In this document: in pieces, positions 40,272-48,373 of the stretch
Position numbering within the stretch: the stretch's first letter is position 1
How the letters are laid out: every line of letters starts with the position of its first letter
From: Pyxidicoccus parkwaysis
GTDB taxonomy: Bacteria; Myxococcota; Myxococcia; Myxococcales; Myxococcaceae
DNA: 64,000 nt
Direction of reading: 5' to 3'
Assembly (NCBI RefSeq): GCF_017301735.1
Contig: NZ_CP071090.1
Coordinates: 9,104,001 to 9,168,000 of the forward strand
Position numbers and translations under genes: made by a program
The notes under the pieces: generated by a model
What the model saw: only the letters and a program-made list of their open reading frames with translations
The model's database searches: none
Told to the model about the DNA's origin: nothing

Positions 40272-40749
40272 TGACCATGACGGCAGACGCCATGGAGCCA
40301 TCGAGAATGGCCGTGCCGGGCTTCGATTCGGGCCGCTTCCGCAGTTGGTCCTCGCTCAGCCGAGCCACCGCGCAGATGGGCACCTCTTCACCGTCCGGTG
40401 GGTGAGCCTTGTAATACCGGACGACGACCTGCGGCCCGCTCGTCCAGACCTGTCCGTACAAACGGGTTGTCGTCTCCAGCGGGCCCAGATCGCGCATGAG
40501 GACGCTCTCAACAGGACCGTCGTAGAGGGTGATGCGGCGTGACCTCATCTGGTTCGCGTCCAGTTCCACGAGCGCGGCGTCCCCCACATGCAGCTTCAGG
40601 TAGCGCATGGCTTCGAGCGCCTTCTCTGAACACTCCTGCGGGCCAGGAGAGCCGTCCGGGCGCAGCGAGACTCCACCGGTCGTGGTGCATGCTGAGGACA
40701 TCACAAGTAGGATGACAGCGGGGAGCAGTAAGGCTCGGCTGGTGGGCAT
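40258..40749 (-). CDS. Small lipoprotein partner of DUF2381-type gene
   Basis: This 163-residue lipoprotein has a signal ending VMSSAC. It has a conserved-looking C-terminus with strands such as YGQVWTSGPQVVVRYYK and a CAVARLSEDQLR segment; no enzymatic motif. Start 40749 has AGAAGAG nearby and lies 11 bp after the DUF2381 gene stop, so the two form an operon. Codon use is visibly less GC-extreme than in the carotenoid or kynurenine genes. Such pairs recur in Myxococcus genomes. Confidence 0.7.
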   Translation of the reverse strand: MPTSRALLLPAVILLVMSSACTTTGGVSLRPDGSPGPQECSEKALEAMRYLKLHVGDAALVELDANQMRSRRITLYDGPVESVLMRDLGPLETTTRLYGQVWTSGPQVVVRYYKAHPPDGEEVPICAVARLSEDQLRKRPESKPGTAILDGSMASAVMVNAFR

Positions 40750-40760
40750 GATCGGCTCTT

Positions 40761-41708
40761 CTACTGCCGAACCAGAGTGCGATCCATTCGCACCATGACC
40801 TGTTGGTTCCCGTCGGCCCGGAAAATCTGGAGGGCCAGGTCCACGAGCTGCCCGTCCTTCTCGAAGGCGCTCTTGTCGGCCACGACGGCGATGGCTCCTG
40901 ACTGCCCTGGAGCAATCTCGGAACGAGTCATCCGAAGCGCGAAGGGCTGCTTCGTGTAGCTCGTCAGGTCGCGCGTCAGGAAGGCATCCGCGAACTCCCA
41001 TGTGTCGCCGTAGCCGGTGTTCGTCAGATAAATTACGGCTGCGGCTTTGCCTTGGCCCGAGTAGACCTCGACGACCATTTCCATGTCCGGGTCCTTCGGG
41101 CGGGCGGATGCCACGAATCGGAACGGCGTCTTCTTCGCCTGCCCGTTCGCAAGAAGCGTTGCGTAGGCATGGTCGATGGAGTTCTCTTCCTTGCGGAAGC
41201 GTTCGTTCTCTTCGGTGAGGGCGTCGTTCTTCTTGAGGGCGTCCTTCAGTGCCGCGTACATGGACGCATAGCTCTCCCGGTCTTTGAACACGTCAACCTG
41301 CTGGTCGAGAACCGGCGGCCATCCGCCGCTGTCCTTCTCTCTCCACGGGGGCCTCACGAGGAACGGAACCTCGGTTCCATCAGCCAGCGTCACGACCAGG
41401 GGAATGCCCTCGTCCTTGTTGAGGTCACGAATCGGTTCAAGGATGACCTTGTTGCGGACCACCGCCAGCGGCTCAAGCCGCCCTTCCCAACCGAGCATCT
41501 TCGTCTTGGTTGGGTCTACGGGCTGCTCGAACCGAAGAGTCGTGACGACCTGCCCCTTCACGTAGATAGAGTGAGTGCCATCTGTCGGGTGCTCGGACAG
41601 CATGATGGGACGCAGCAGCGGTTCGTCGTACTTGTCTTTGGCCTGCGCGCCCGACAAGGCCACCAGGACAAGAATCAGGAAAGACCGGACGGGCAGGCTG
41701 AGTCGCAT
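40761..41708 (-). CDS. DUF2381 family protein (Myxococcus paralogous family)
   Basis: This 315-residue exported protein has a cleavable signal (ends SGAQA). The N-terminal strand region with LRFEQPVDPTKTKMLGWEGR and TLADGTEVPFLVRPP, then a helix around ALKKNDALTEENERFRKEE, matches my memory of the Myxococcus-specific DUF2381 family, of unknown function and often next to Ser/Thr kinases or lipoproteins. No kinase is adjacent here. It forms a two-gene operon with the lipoprotein downstream, and codon bias is relaxed. Confidence 0.75.
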   Translation of the reverse strand: MRLSLPVRSFLILVLVALSGAQAKDKYDEPLLRPIMLSEHPTDGTHSIYVKGQVVTTLRFEQPVDPTKTKMLGWEGRLEPLAVVRNKVILEPIRDLNKDEGIPLVVTLADGTEVPFLVRPPWREKDSGGWPPVLDQQVDVFKDRESYASMYAALKDALKKNDALTEENERFRKEENSIDHAYATLLANGQAKKTPFRFVASARPKDPDMEMVVEVYSGQGKAAAVIYLTNTGYGDTWEFADAFLTRDLTSYTKQPFALRMTRSEIAPGQSGAIAVVADKSAFEKDGQLVDLALQIFRADGNQQVMVRMDRTLVRQ

Positions 41709-41895
41709 AGACCAGCCAACCTATCAGGAGGGGTATGGGGCAGCCAACCCTCTGCAGAGTCTCTGCTTCTCCTTCAACGCAGCGGAGATAGGGGAGCTGC
41801 CTCTGGTGTCCCGACGGCAGCATGCCCCACCGGCGCACCGGAACATGCACATATCGAAAGAGCGTCGCCGTCGTGAGCACGACGGAGTGCCTCCG

Positions 41896-42711
41896 CTACA
41901 ACTCCACGAGCAGAGAGCGTACCGCCTCCACCACCCGGGGCCACTCACGCGAGCGCGGGTCGATGACCTCGAAGTGCCCCGCGCCTGGGAGGACGGTGAG
42001 TCGCACGGCGTCACCGAGCCCGAGGCCGCGCGCGTGGAAGGCCTCGCTCATGGACACGGGCACGGTGTCGTCCTCGGTGCCGTGCACCAGCACGTGCGGA
42101 ATGCCGAGTGGCTGGAGGAGTGAAGGTGACGCCGCGCGGTAGCGTTCTGGCACGCGGGAAGGCGGGCCGCCGAGGAAGGCTTCCGTGATGTTGTCACTGA
42201 GCTTCAATTCGAAGGCGCGCTCCAGGTCCACGACGCCCGCCAGGGACACCACGCCGCACAGAGGCAGCGGGTCCGCGCTGTGGAGCACGCTGCCCACCGG
42301 CAGCCGGTGACGCGCGCCGAGCCACGCCGCCAGATGCCCGCCCGCTGAGTGGCCGAGCGCCACCACGCGCGAGAGGTCCAATGGGTGCGAGCGCGCCAGG
42401 GTGCGCAAGAAGTCCGTGCCGAGCGCCACGTCCTCGAACGTCCCGGGCCAGCCGCCGCCCTCGTTGCCGACGCGGCGGAACTCCAGGCTCCACGTGGCGA
42501 AGCCCTGGCGCGTGAGCTCGGCGCAAACGTGGCCGATGTGCTCCAGGTCATACTTCGCGCGCCAGAAACCGCCGTGGATGACGATGACGACCGGATGTGG
42601 CCCCGAACCCGAGGGCAGCCGCAGGTCACCGAACTGGTGCTCCAGCGAGCCATACGCAATCCGCGCATCCGCTGCCGGCGGCGGTGCATCGAGCACCCAC
42701 ATCGAGTTCAT
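41896..42711 (-). CDS. Alpha/beta hydrolase, kynurenine-formamidase-like
   Basis: This 271-residue hydrolase has the oxyanion motif VIVIHGGFWRAKYD, nucleophile Ser in GHSAGGHLAAW, a probable acid Asp in GTEDDTVP, and catalytic His in GAGHFEV. HGGFW is typical of the arylformamidase/esterase branch that cleaves N-formylkynurenine. The kynurenine operon 5 kb away has no formamidase of the cyclase (KynB) type, so this could supply that step, but esterase functions are equally possible. A truncated copy lies 2 kb downstream. Confidence 0.8.
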   Translation of the reverse strand: MNSMWVLDAPPPAADARIAYGSLEHQFGDLRLPSGSGPHPVVIVIHGGFWRAKYDLEHIGHVCAELTRQGFATWSLEFRRVGNEGGGWPGTFEDVALGTDFLRTLARSHPLDLSRVVALGHSAGGHLAAWLGARHRLPVGSVLHSADPLPLCGVVSLAGVVDLERAFELKLSDNITEAFLGGPPSRVPERYRAASPSLLQPLGIPHVLVHGTEDDTVPVSMSEAFHARGLGLGDAVRLTVLPGAGHFEVIDPRSREWPRVVEAVRSLLVEL

Positions 42712-42726
42712 CGAGCCCTCCAGGCT

Positions 42727-43281
42727 TCAAAACGACTGAGTTGCCTTGCTGACGATTTCGAAGCCGGCAGCCTCGTCAATCCAGTGCACCCGCGTCCCAC
42801 GACGGAGGACGCCTCGCACCGTGACGTCGAACTGTCCCAGGTGCGCATCGACGGCCTTGCGGTAGTCCGCGGCTCCCAGGGTGACTCGCGCCTTCAGCAG
42901 TTCGTCATCGACTTGAACCTGGAGGACGATGGGCCCTTCGACGGCTCCCTGGCATCCAGGTCCGCCCATGAGCTTGACGACCTTTCCCACGAACGGGTCG
43001 GGCTGGGGTTTACGTGCGGAGCGCAATCCGAGCAGGTCATCCAGGACGGCCTCTTCCGTCCTCTTCTCGAATGCAGCAAGTCTCCGGACAACCCCAGTGA
43101 GTGCCTCGTCGTAGTCGGCGAGAGTGCGGTCCAACGGCACCTGGACCTCATCAAGGAGCGCACGGCCGTTGCGATAGATGGCGGCATAGGAACGGCGTGA
43201 GGCAACACGGCACCATCCATGGCGCTCCAGGTAAGCCTGCACGGCAGCATGATCGACGATGCCCAGGTCATGACTCGGCAT
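42727..43281 (-). CDS. Hypothetical protein, 184 residues
   Basis: I do not recognise the family. The protein is soluble, with an N-terminal HDLGIVDHAAVQAYL, a central helix with charged residues and a strand-rich C-terminal half (KLMGGPGCQGAVEGPIVLQVQVDDELLKARVTLG). GGGGAGG precedes the ATG at 43281; a GTG at 43302 extends it. It ends 15 bp before the hydrolase start, so they probably form an operon. Composition is less GC-biased than neighbours, consistent with an accessory gene. Confidence 0.62.
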   Translation of the reverse strand: MPSHDLGIVDHAAVQAYLERHGWCRVASRRSYAAIYRNGRALLDEVQVPLDRTLADYDEALTGVVRRLAAFEKRTEEAVLDDLLGLRSARKPQPDPFVGKVVKLMGGPGCQGAVEGPIVLQVQVDDELLKARVTLGAADYRKAVDAHLGQFDVTVRGVLRRGTRVHWIDEAAGFEIVSKATQSF

Positions 43282-43689
43282 TCCGCCTCCCCGCTCCTCC
43301 ACCCCCGCACCGCGCAGAAGAGCACCGACTGTAGCCCGCAGCCCGGAAGCGGGGCCCAGGAAGGTGTGCGCTCTCCGGCGTTTCGAGCGTTCCCCTATTA
43401 CCGCTAGGCGTCTCGGCGCCCAGGGTCCATCCGCAGCCCGCCAGCCTGTCTACTGCCCGGCCGAACATACGGGCCGTGAACCCCGCACTCTGTCCACGGA
43501 ACGGCACTCCAGGCCCCCGCCAGAGATGTAGGTCTGTCTTCCAGCGAGCTTCATGCTTTGTGGACCCAGGTTTTAAGGCTTCATTGAGAGAACTTTAGGC
43601 TTGATTTCGCGCTGCCAAATGTAAATACCTGGGCCCACGGATTTGACCCGCCGCGATAACGGCGTGGAACCCTGCCTGGAGGCACGGAC
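43282..43689. promoter_or_regulatory. Intergenic region upstream of glutamine synthetase
   Basis: This 408-bp gap between divergent genes has an AT-rich core at 43560-43630. A weak candidate sigma-70 promoter is TTGATT (43601-43606) with TAAATA (43622-43627), spacer 15. A small inverted repeat CGCCG-CGATAA-CGGCG lies near 43650. I saw no sigma-54 consensus. Confidence 0.35.
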
Positions 43690-45129
43690 ATGGAGACGAA
43701 GGGTCTGCGGACGTTCCTGGAGATTCCCTACGACGACCTGGAGGAGCGCAACCTCCGCGTGAAGGAGCAGCGCCTCAAGCACGAGTCGGCCGACAAGATT
43801 CGTGAGGAGCGCCTCAAGTACCTCACCGATGAGCGCAACCTGAAGGCCGTCACCGTGTGCTTCACCGACCTCGAAGGCCGGCTGCACATGCTGGACTACG
43901 ACAAGAAGTTCCTGCTCAAGAGCGCCGACAACCTCACCTTCGACGGCTCGTCCATCCGCGGCTTCTCGCAGCAGGCGGAGAGCGACCTGCGCCTGAACGT
44001 GGACTGGGGCTCGTTCTACTGGCTGCCCTCGGACATCTTCGGCCCGGGCAAGGTGCTGGTGTTCAGCGAGGTGCTGGAGCGCGACGGCACGCCGTACCAC
44101 GCCGACATGCGCGGCCAGCTCAAGCGCGTCACCGAGGCCATGTACCAGAAGGACGGCACGGTGTTCCACGCGGCCCCCGAGGTGGAGGGCTTCCTCTTCA
44201 AGGGCCGTGACGCCGAGCGCCACTACCACGAGACGGGCAAGTTCGAGTTCCTCTCCACCGGCGGCTACTACCACTCGCTGCCCGGAGACCCGCTGCGCGC
44301 CTTCATCGACAAGGCGGCCGAGGCGCAGCGCGCCATGGGCTTCCAGAACGAGAAGGACCACCCCGAGGTGGCCCCCAGCCAGTTCGAGATGAACTTCTCG
44401 TACAGCGAGGCGCTCATCTCCGCGGACCAGATTCAGCTCTACAAGCTGCTGTGCCGCCAGGTGGCCGCGCAGATGGACACCACCGCCTGCTTCCTCCCGA
44501 AGCCGGTGACGGGCGTCAACGGCAACGGCATGCACATGAACATGTCGCTGTCCAAGGGCGGCAAGAATCTCTTCTACGAGAAGGGCGGCCAGGACGGCCT
44601 CAGCCAGATGGGCTGGGACTTCATCGACCGGCTCCTCACCAACGCGAACGACATCTGCCTGGTGCTCAACTCCAGCGTCAACGCGTACCGCCGCCTGGAC
44701 CCGCACTTCGAGGCGCCGAACCAGATCAAGGCCAGCGCCAACAACCGCGGCGCCATGGTCCGCATCCCCTACGGCAACGAGCGCAGCGCGCGCGTCGAGT
44801 GCCGCTCGGTGGCGCCGGATGCCAACCCGTACCTCGTGCTCTACACGCTGCTGCGCACCGGCCTGGAGGGCCCGCAGCCGCAGGAGGACGCGGAGACGAA
44901 GCGCAGCCGCACCCGCTTCCTGCCGGACAACATCTTCGACGCCGTCCGCCTCTTCAAGGGCAGCCAGTTCGTCACCAACATCCTGGGTGAGAACGTGCAG
45001 AGCAAGTTCGCGGAGCTGAAGACGGCCTCCGCGGAGCGCTGCCCGAAGCAGCTCGGCACCCGCGTGAAGGAGGCCGAAATCATGTTCCACCACGAGGTCA
45101 CCAACCAGTACCTCTGGAGCCAGTTCTAG
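43690..45129 (+). CDS. glnA: Glutamine synthetase, type I
   Basis: This 479-residue enzyme makes glutamine from glutamate, ammonia and ATP. Signature regions are FDGSSIRGF, KPVTGVNGNGMHMNMSL (ATP-binding and metal ligands) and NRGAMVRIPYGNERSARVECR. The adenylylation loop with NLYDLPPEE is absent; here it reads TRFLPDNIFDAV, so control by GlnE is not expected. An N-terminal extension rich in charged residues (about 1-50) precedes the first domain. A long gap lies upstream and a clear hairpin terminator downstream, so it is monocistronic. Confidence 0.92.
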   Translation: METKGLRTFLEIPYDDLEERNLRVKEQRLKHESADKIREERLKYLTDERNLKAVTVCFTDLEGRLHMLDYDKKFLLKSADNLTFDGSSIRGFSQQAESDLRLNVDWGSFYWLPSDIFGPGKVLVFSEVLERDGTPYHADMRGQLKRVTEAMYQKDGTVFHAAPEVEGFLFKGRDAERHYHETGKFEFLSTGGYYHSLPGDPLRAFIDKAAEAQRAMGFQNEKDHPEVAPSQFEMNFSYSEALISADQIQLYKLLCRQVAAQMDTTACFLPKPVTGVNGNGMHMNMSLSKGGKNLFYEKGGQDGLSQMGWDFIDRLLTNANDICLVLNSSVNAYRRLDPHFEAPNQIKASANNRGAMVRIPYGNERSARVECRSVAPDANPYLVLYTLLRTGLEGPQPQEDAETKRSRTRFLPDNIFDAVRLFKGSQFVTNILGENVQSKFAELKTASAERCPKQLGTRVKEAEIMFHHEVTNQYLWSQF

Positions 45130-45153
45130 TCCTTCGTCCCATATCAGGCTGAA

Positions 45154-45196
45154 GAAGGGCCGCCGTCCTCCTTGCCTGGGGGGAAGGCGGCCCTTC
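45154..45196 (+). terminator. Terminator after glnA
   Basis: GAAGGGCCGCC (45154-45164) and GGCGGCCCTTC (45186-45196) form a perfect 11-bp stem with a 21-nt loop, 25 nt after the glnA stop. Confidence 0.6.
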
Positions 45197-45236
45197 CGCT
45201 TTCAACGGCCCCTGCCCTTCGGCCTAAGCTGACGCC

Positions 45237-46772
45237 ATGGCCTCTTCGCAACTGGTGCGCGTCAGGCTCTACCTGGTGCTTCTCGCAGTGCTTTGGATGC
45301 TCGTCATCACGGTCGCCGGGCTGTTTGGCGCCCCCGGGCAGGGCTGGGGTGAGTTCCTACGAAGTACCCCAGGACTACTGGCTGCCTTGGGCACGGCCCT
45401 GCCCCTGCTGGTTGGCCCGCTCTTCGTCCTCCTCTTCCCTAGTTTCGAGTGGTCCAAGACGCTCCGAAAGCTGCTCATCTGGCCCGTGGCGGGCACCTCC
45501 AAGCGCTTCGCCATGGTCGCAACCGGGCTCGCGGTTTCCTGCGGATTGCTTCTGGGAACCATCCTCCTGTCGACGACCGTCTGGCTCAGGCCCTGTCAGG
45601 TGGTCATCCTGTGCGAGCAGTCCAGTACCCAGGCCTGTTCCAGGGAACTCCAACTGCTAGACGGAGGAAAGGATGCCTTTGTGCGCCTCTTTCTCTGGCA
45701 GGACACGCTGGTCGCCCTCACTTCCATCGGACAGGAAAAGCTGTGGCGATTCACCCCCGAATTCCGCCCCCTTGCCCGCCCTGCCCTCGCCACAACGCTG
45801 TGCCTTCCATCTCTCCGCATCCGTGCGACGTGTGATGAGACCAGGGCGCGCATTGAGGTCTTGAATGAGGGAAAGGCCCAGTCACTCATCTCGTCCTTCG
45901 AGCTCGATAGCTTGCTCGAGGACACGTATGCCAACGTCGCTTTTCAAGAGGTTCAGGACACCGCACTGCCAGGAATCACCCTGAAACCCTCCGCGTCTCT
46001 GAAGATACCGGCTGCGGGCACAGACAAGACACTGGCCTTGAAACCTGGGGATAGTGGCATCGCGTCTGTCCCGGTCCATTTCGACATCTCTTCAGGAATC
46101 TTCACGTACTCCAACGTCACCAGGGTCTGTGTTCACGCGGGCCTGAGTGAGAAGATTTGTGGTGATGACCTCCTCATTTTCCAGTGGTCATCACGCCATG
46201 GCGCGAAGTGTGAGGCTGTTTCCTCAGCAGGGCTGCGCCAGCGAGCTCTCGCGGCCCTGAACTCAGGACAGCAGCAACCGCTCGACCTACGAATCCTGGT
46301 GGCACGATTCGGAGAAGAGGGGGAACAAGAACTCATCCACGCAGGCTACGAAAAGAACGACGACCTTACGGTGAGGCTTGACGTCCTAACTGCTTTGGGG
46401 AGCAGCCGGGGAAAGGTAGGCTTGGACTTCCTCACACGCATTCGTGACTCCGAAGAAGCGCCTCACTTCCGGCTGGCGGCTCTTGAATCGCTTGCAGTGC
46501 GAGAACCGAAGTTCGACCGGGAAGCGTTTTTACGGAAGTGGGCGGAACACGAGCAAGGTGACTTGGCGTCCAAGGCCCTGGAGCGCATACAGAACGTCGA
46601 AGATGCTGTGCGTGTCTGCGACGTCCGCTTCCACCTCATCAACAGCCTGCAGACCTGCCCTGCAGGTGAAGCCGATGCCTACGTGTCCTGTATTGGCAGG
46701 GCGCAACGGCTGAATCGGACCGGTGTCGTATCGACGCTGGAACAGTGGCGCGCTCGCTGCTTGCCACGATAG
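45237..46772 (+). CDS. Membrane protein with C-terminal HEAT-like repeats
   Basis: This 511-residue protein has four hydrophobic segments in the first 120 residues (LVRVRLYLVLLAVLWMLVI; GLLAALGTALPLLVGPLFVLLF; AMVATGLAVSCGLLLGTILL), then a soluble part with strands and Cys residues (about 120-340) and helical repeats (about 340-500, e.g. RLDVLTALGSSRGKVGLDFL, LAALESLAVREPKFDREA) of HEAT type. No known family. Codon use is markedly less GC-rich than glnA before it, suggesting recent acquisition or an accessory gene. It is convergent with the permease gene. Confidence 0.72.
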   Translation: MASSQLVRVRLYLVLLAVLWMLVITVAGLFGAPGQGWGEFLRSTPGLLAALGTALPLLVGPLFVLLFPSFEWSKTLRKLLIWPVAGTSKRFAMVATGLAVSCGLLLGTILLSTTVWLRPCQVVILCEQSSTQACSRELQLLDGGKDAFVRLFLWQDTLVALTSIGQEKLWRFTPEFRPLARPALATTLCLPSLRIRATCDETRARIEVLNEGKAQSLISSFELDSLLEDTYANVAFQEVQDTALPGITLKPSASLKIPAAGTDKTLALKPGDSGIASVPVHFDISSGIFTYSNVTRVCVHAGLSEKICGDDLLIFQWSSRHGAKCEAVSSAGLRQRALAALNSGQQQPLDLRILVARFGEEGEQELIHAGYEKNDDLTVRLDVLTALGSSRGKVGLDFLTRIRDSEEAPHFRLAALESLAVREPKFDREAFLRKWAEHEQGDLASKALERIQNVEDAVRVCDVRFHLINSLQTCPAGEADAYVSCIGRAQRLNRTGVVSTLEQWRARCLPR

Positions 46773-46791
46773 GGACTCAGGAAGAACCGAG

Positions 46792-48093
46792 TCAGGTGTC
46801 CGCCGCCCCGGCACTTGCTCGGGGCTTCGCGAGCCGCAGCAGCACCAGGCCCGCCATCACCGTCAACGCGGTGGTGGCGGCTTCGTTTCTGGTGGCCCCG
46901 TACGCCACCAGCGTCAGCCCCAGCGCCAGCGTGGGCACCGCCAGCACGGCATGCAGCGGCGTGAGGCCCCGCTCCTTTCGGAAGGCCAGCGCGGCCAGCG
47001 CGGCGGCGGTGACGCCGTACTGCATCAGCACCGCGATGCTGGAGAGCGCGAAGAGCTCGGACAGGTTGCCCAGATTGACGAAGAGCACCACCAGCGCCCA
47101 GGTGACGGCCAGCGCCCGCATGGGCACGCCCGCCGGAGACATGCCGTCCAGGCCGAGCAGCGTGCGCTCGCCCGACGCCAGCGCGGACAGGTAGCGGGGC
47201 GTCGTCACCATCATCCCCAGGCAGATGCCGAGCGCGGAGATGCTGGTGCCCGCCGCCACCCACTTCTCCAGCGTCGCCCCGCCCCACACGCCCGCCGACG
47301 CGGCCAGCGGCGCCGGTGACGAGGCCAGCGCCGGCAGCGCCGCGACGCACGCCCAGACGAGCCCCACGTAGAGGAGCACCGCCACCAGCAGCGAGCCCAC
47401 CGTGGCCAGGGGCACGCTGCGCGAGGAGGAGCGCACCTGCCCGGCAATCACCGGGACGATTTCGAAGCCCTGGTACGCGAACATCACCGTGAGCCCCGCG
47501 CGCAGCCACGCGGTGTCCGTGGTGCCCGAGGCCACCACCTGCACGGGAGCGGGGCCGGACAGCACGGCGAAGGCGACGAGCAGCGCGGCGAGCGGCAACA
47601 GCTTCAGCACCGTGAGCGCCGTCCACGCGCGCGCGGAGACGCGGATGCCCGAGGCCACCACGCCCGCGAGCACCGTGGCGAGGACGGAGGCCAGCGCGCG
47701 CTGGCCCCATGGCCCCGCGAGCCCCAGCGAGGGCGCCAGCGCCTGCGACAGGCCGGCCACCACCGCGGAGGTGCTGAGGAAGGCGCTGACATAGGCCACC
47801 CAGCCGACGAGGAAGGAGGTGCGCTCGCCGAAGGCCGTCCTCGCGAAGAGCACCGGCCCGCCGTCCGCGTCGAAGCGGCGGCCCAGCACCGCGAAGGCGA
47901 AGGCCACCGGCACCAGCGCCAGCCCCGTGAGGGCGAAGGCGAGGATGGCGGAGGCGCCGGGGGCCTGCGCGGCGACCTCGGCCGGGGCGAAGAAGATGCC
48001 CACGCCGACGATGCCGTTGACCCCGAGCGCGAGGAGCTGGAGCGGGCCGACGGGACGTTCTCGCGAGGTGGTGGCGGTGGCGGTGGGGGGCAC
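46792..48093 (-). CDS. APC-superfamily amino acid permease
   Basis: This protein of about 433 residues has 12 hydrophobic segments and the APC hallmark GVNGIVGVGIFFAPAEVA in the first helix (substrate-binding kink), plus FAYQGFEIVPVIAGQVR in the sixth. It imports amino acids or amines by proton symport or exchange; specificity is not clear. The start is uncertain: the frame stays open to 48222, but the upstream part is Arg/Cys-rich and probably not coding, so GTG 48093 is used. No operon partner; the convergent neighbour is the HEAT-repeat protein. Confidence 0.8.
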   Translation of the reverse strand: MPPTATATTSRERPVGPLQLLALGVNGIVGVGIFFAPAEVAAQAPGASAILAFALTGLALVPVAFAFAVLGRRFDADGGPVLFARTAFGERTSFLVGWVAYVSAFLSTSAVVAGLSQALAPSLGLAGPWGQRALASVLATVLAGVVASGIRVSARAWTALTVLKLLPLAALLVAFAVLSGPAPVQVVASGTTDTAWLRAGLTVMFAYQGFEIVPVIAGQVRSSSRSVPLATVGSLLVAVLLYVGLVWACVAALPALASSPAPLAASAGVWGGATLEKWVAAGTSISALGICLGMMVTTPRYLSALASGERTLLGLDGMSPAGVPMRALAVTWALVVLFVNLGNLSELFALSSIAVLMQYGVTAAALAALAFRKERGLTPLHAVLAVPTLALGLTLVAYGATRNEAATTALTVMAGLVLLRLAKPRASAGAADT

Positions 48094-48373
48094 GCTCCGG
48101 ACTTCACTACAGGCGCGCCTCGCGCACCAAACCGCCGGGGTCGCCCTGCCCCATGGACCCCCTCGACGTGAGGAGAATCCGCATGCGTCCGCCTTCGAGA
48201 GCTCCGTCCCGATACAGCGCATACACCCTGGCGCCGTGGATTCAAGAGCGCGGCATCGGGCGCCGCCCTCCAGTCACCCTTTCGATATGGCGGACACTCC
48301 TGGGCGTTGGGGGATTCGGGAACGCGGCACCGGCCATGGCAGACTCTTCGCCCGGTGACCCAAGGAGAACGCG

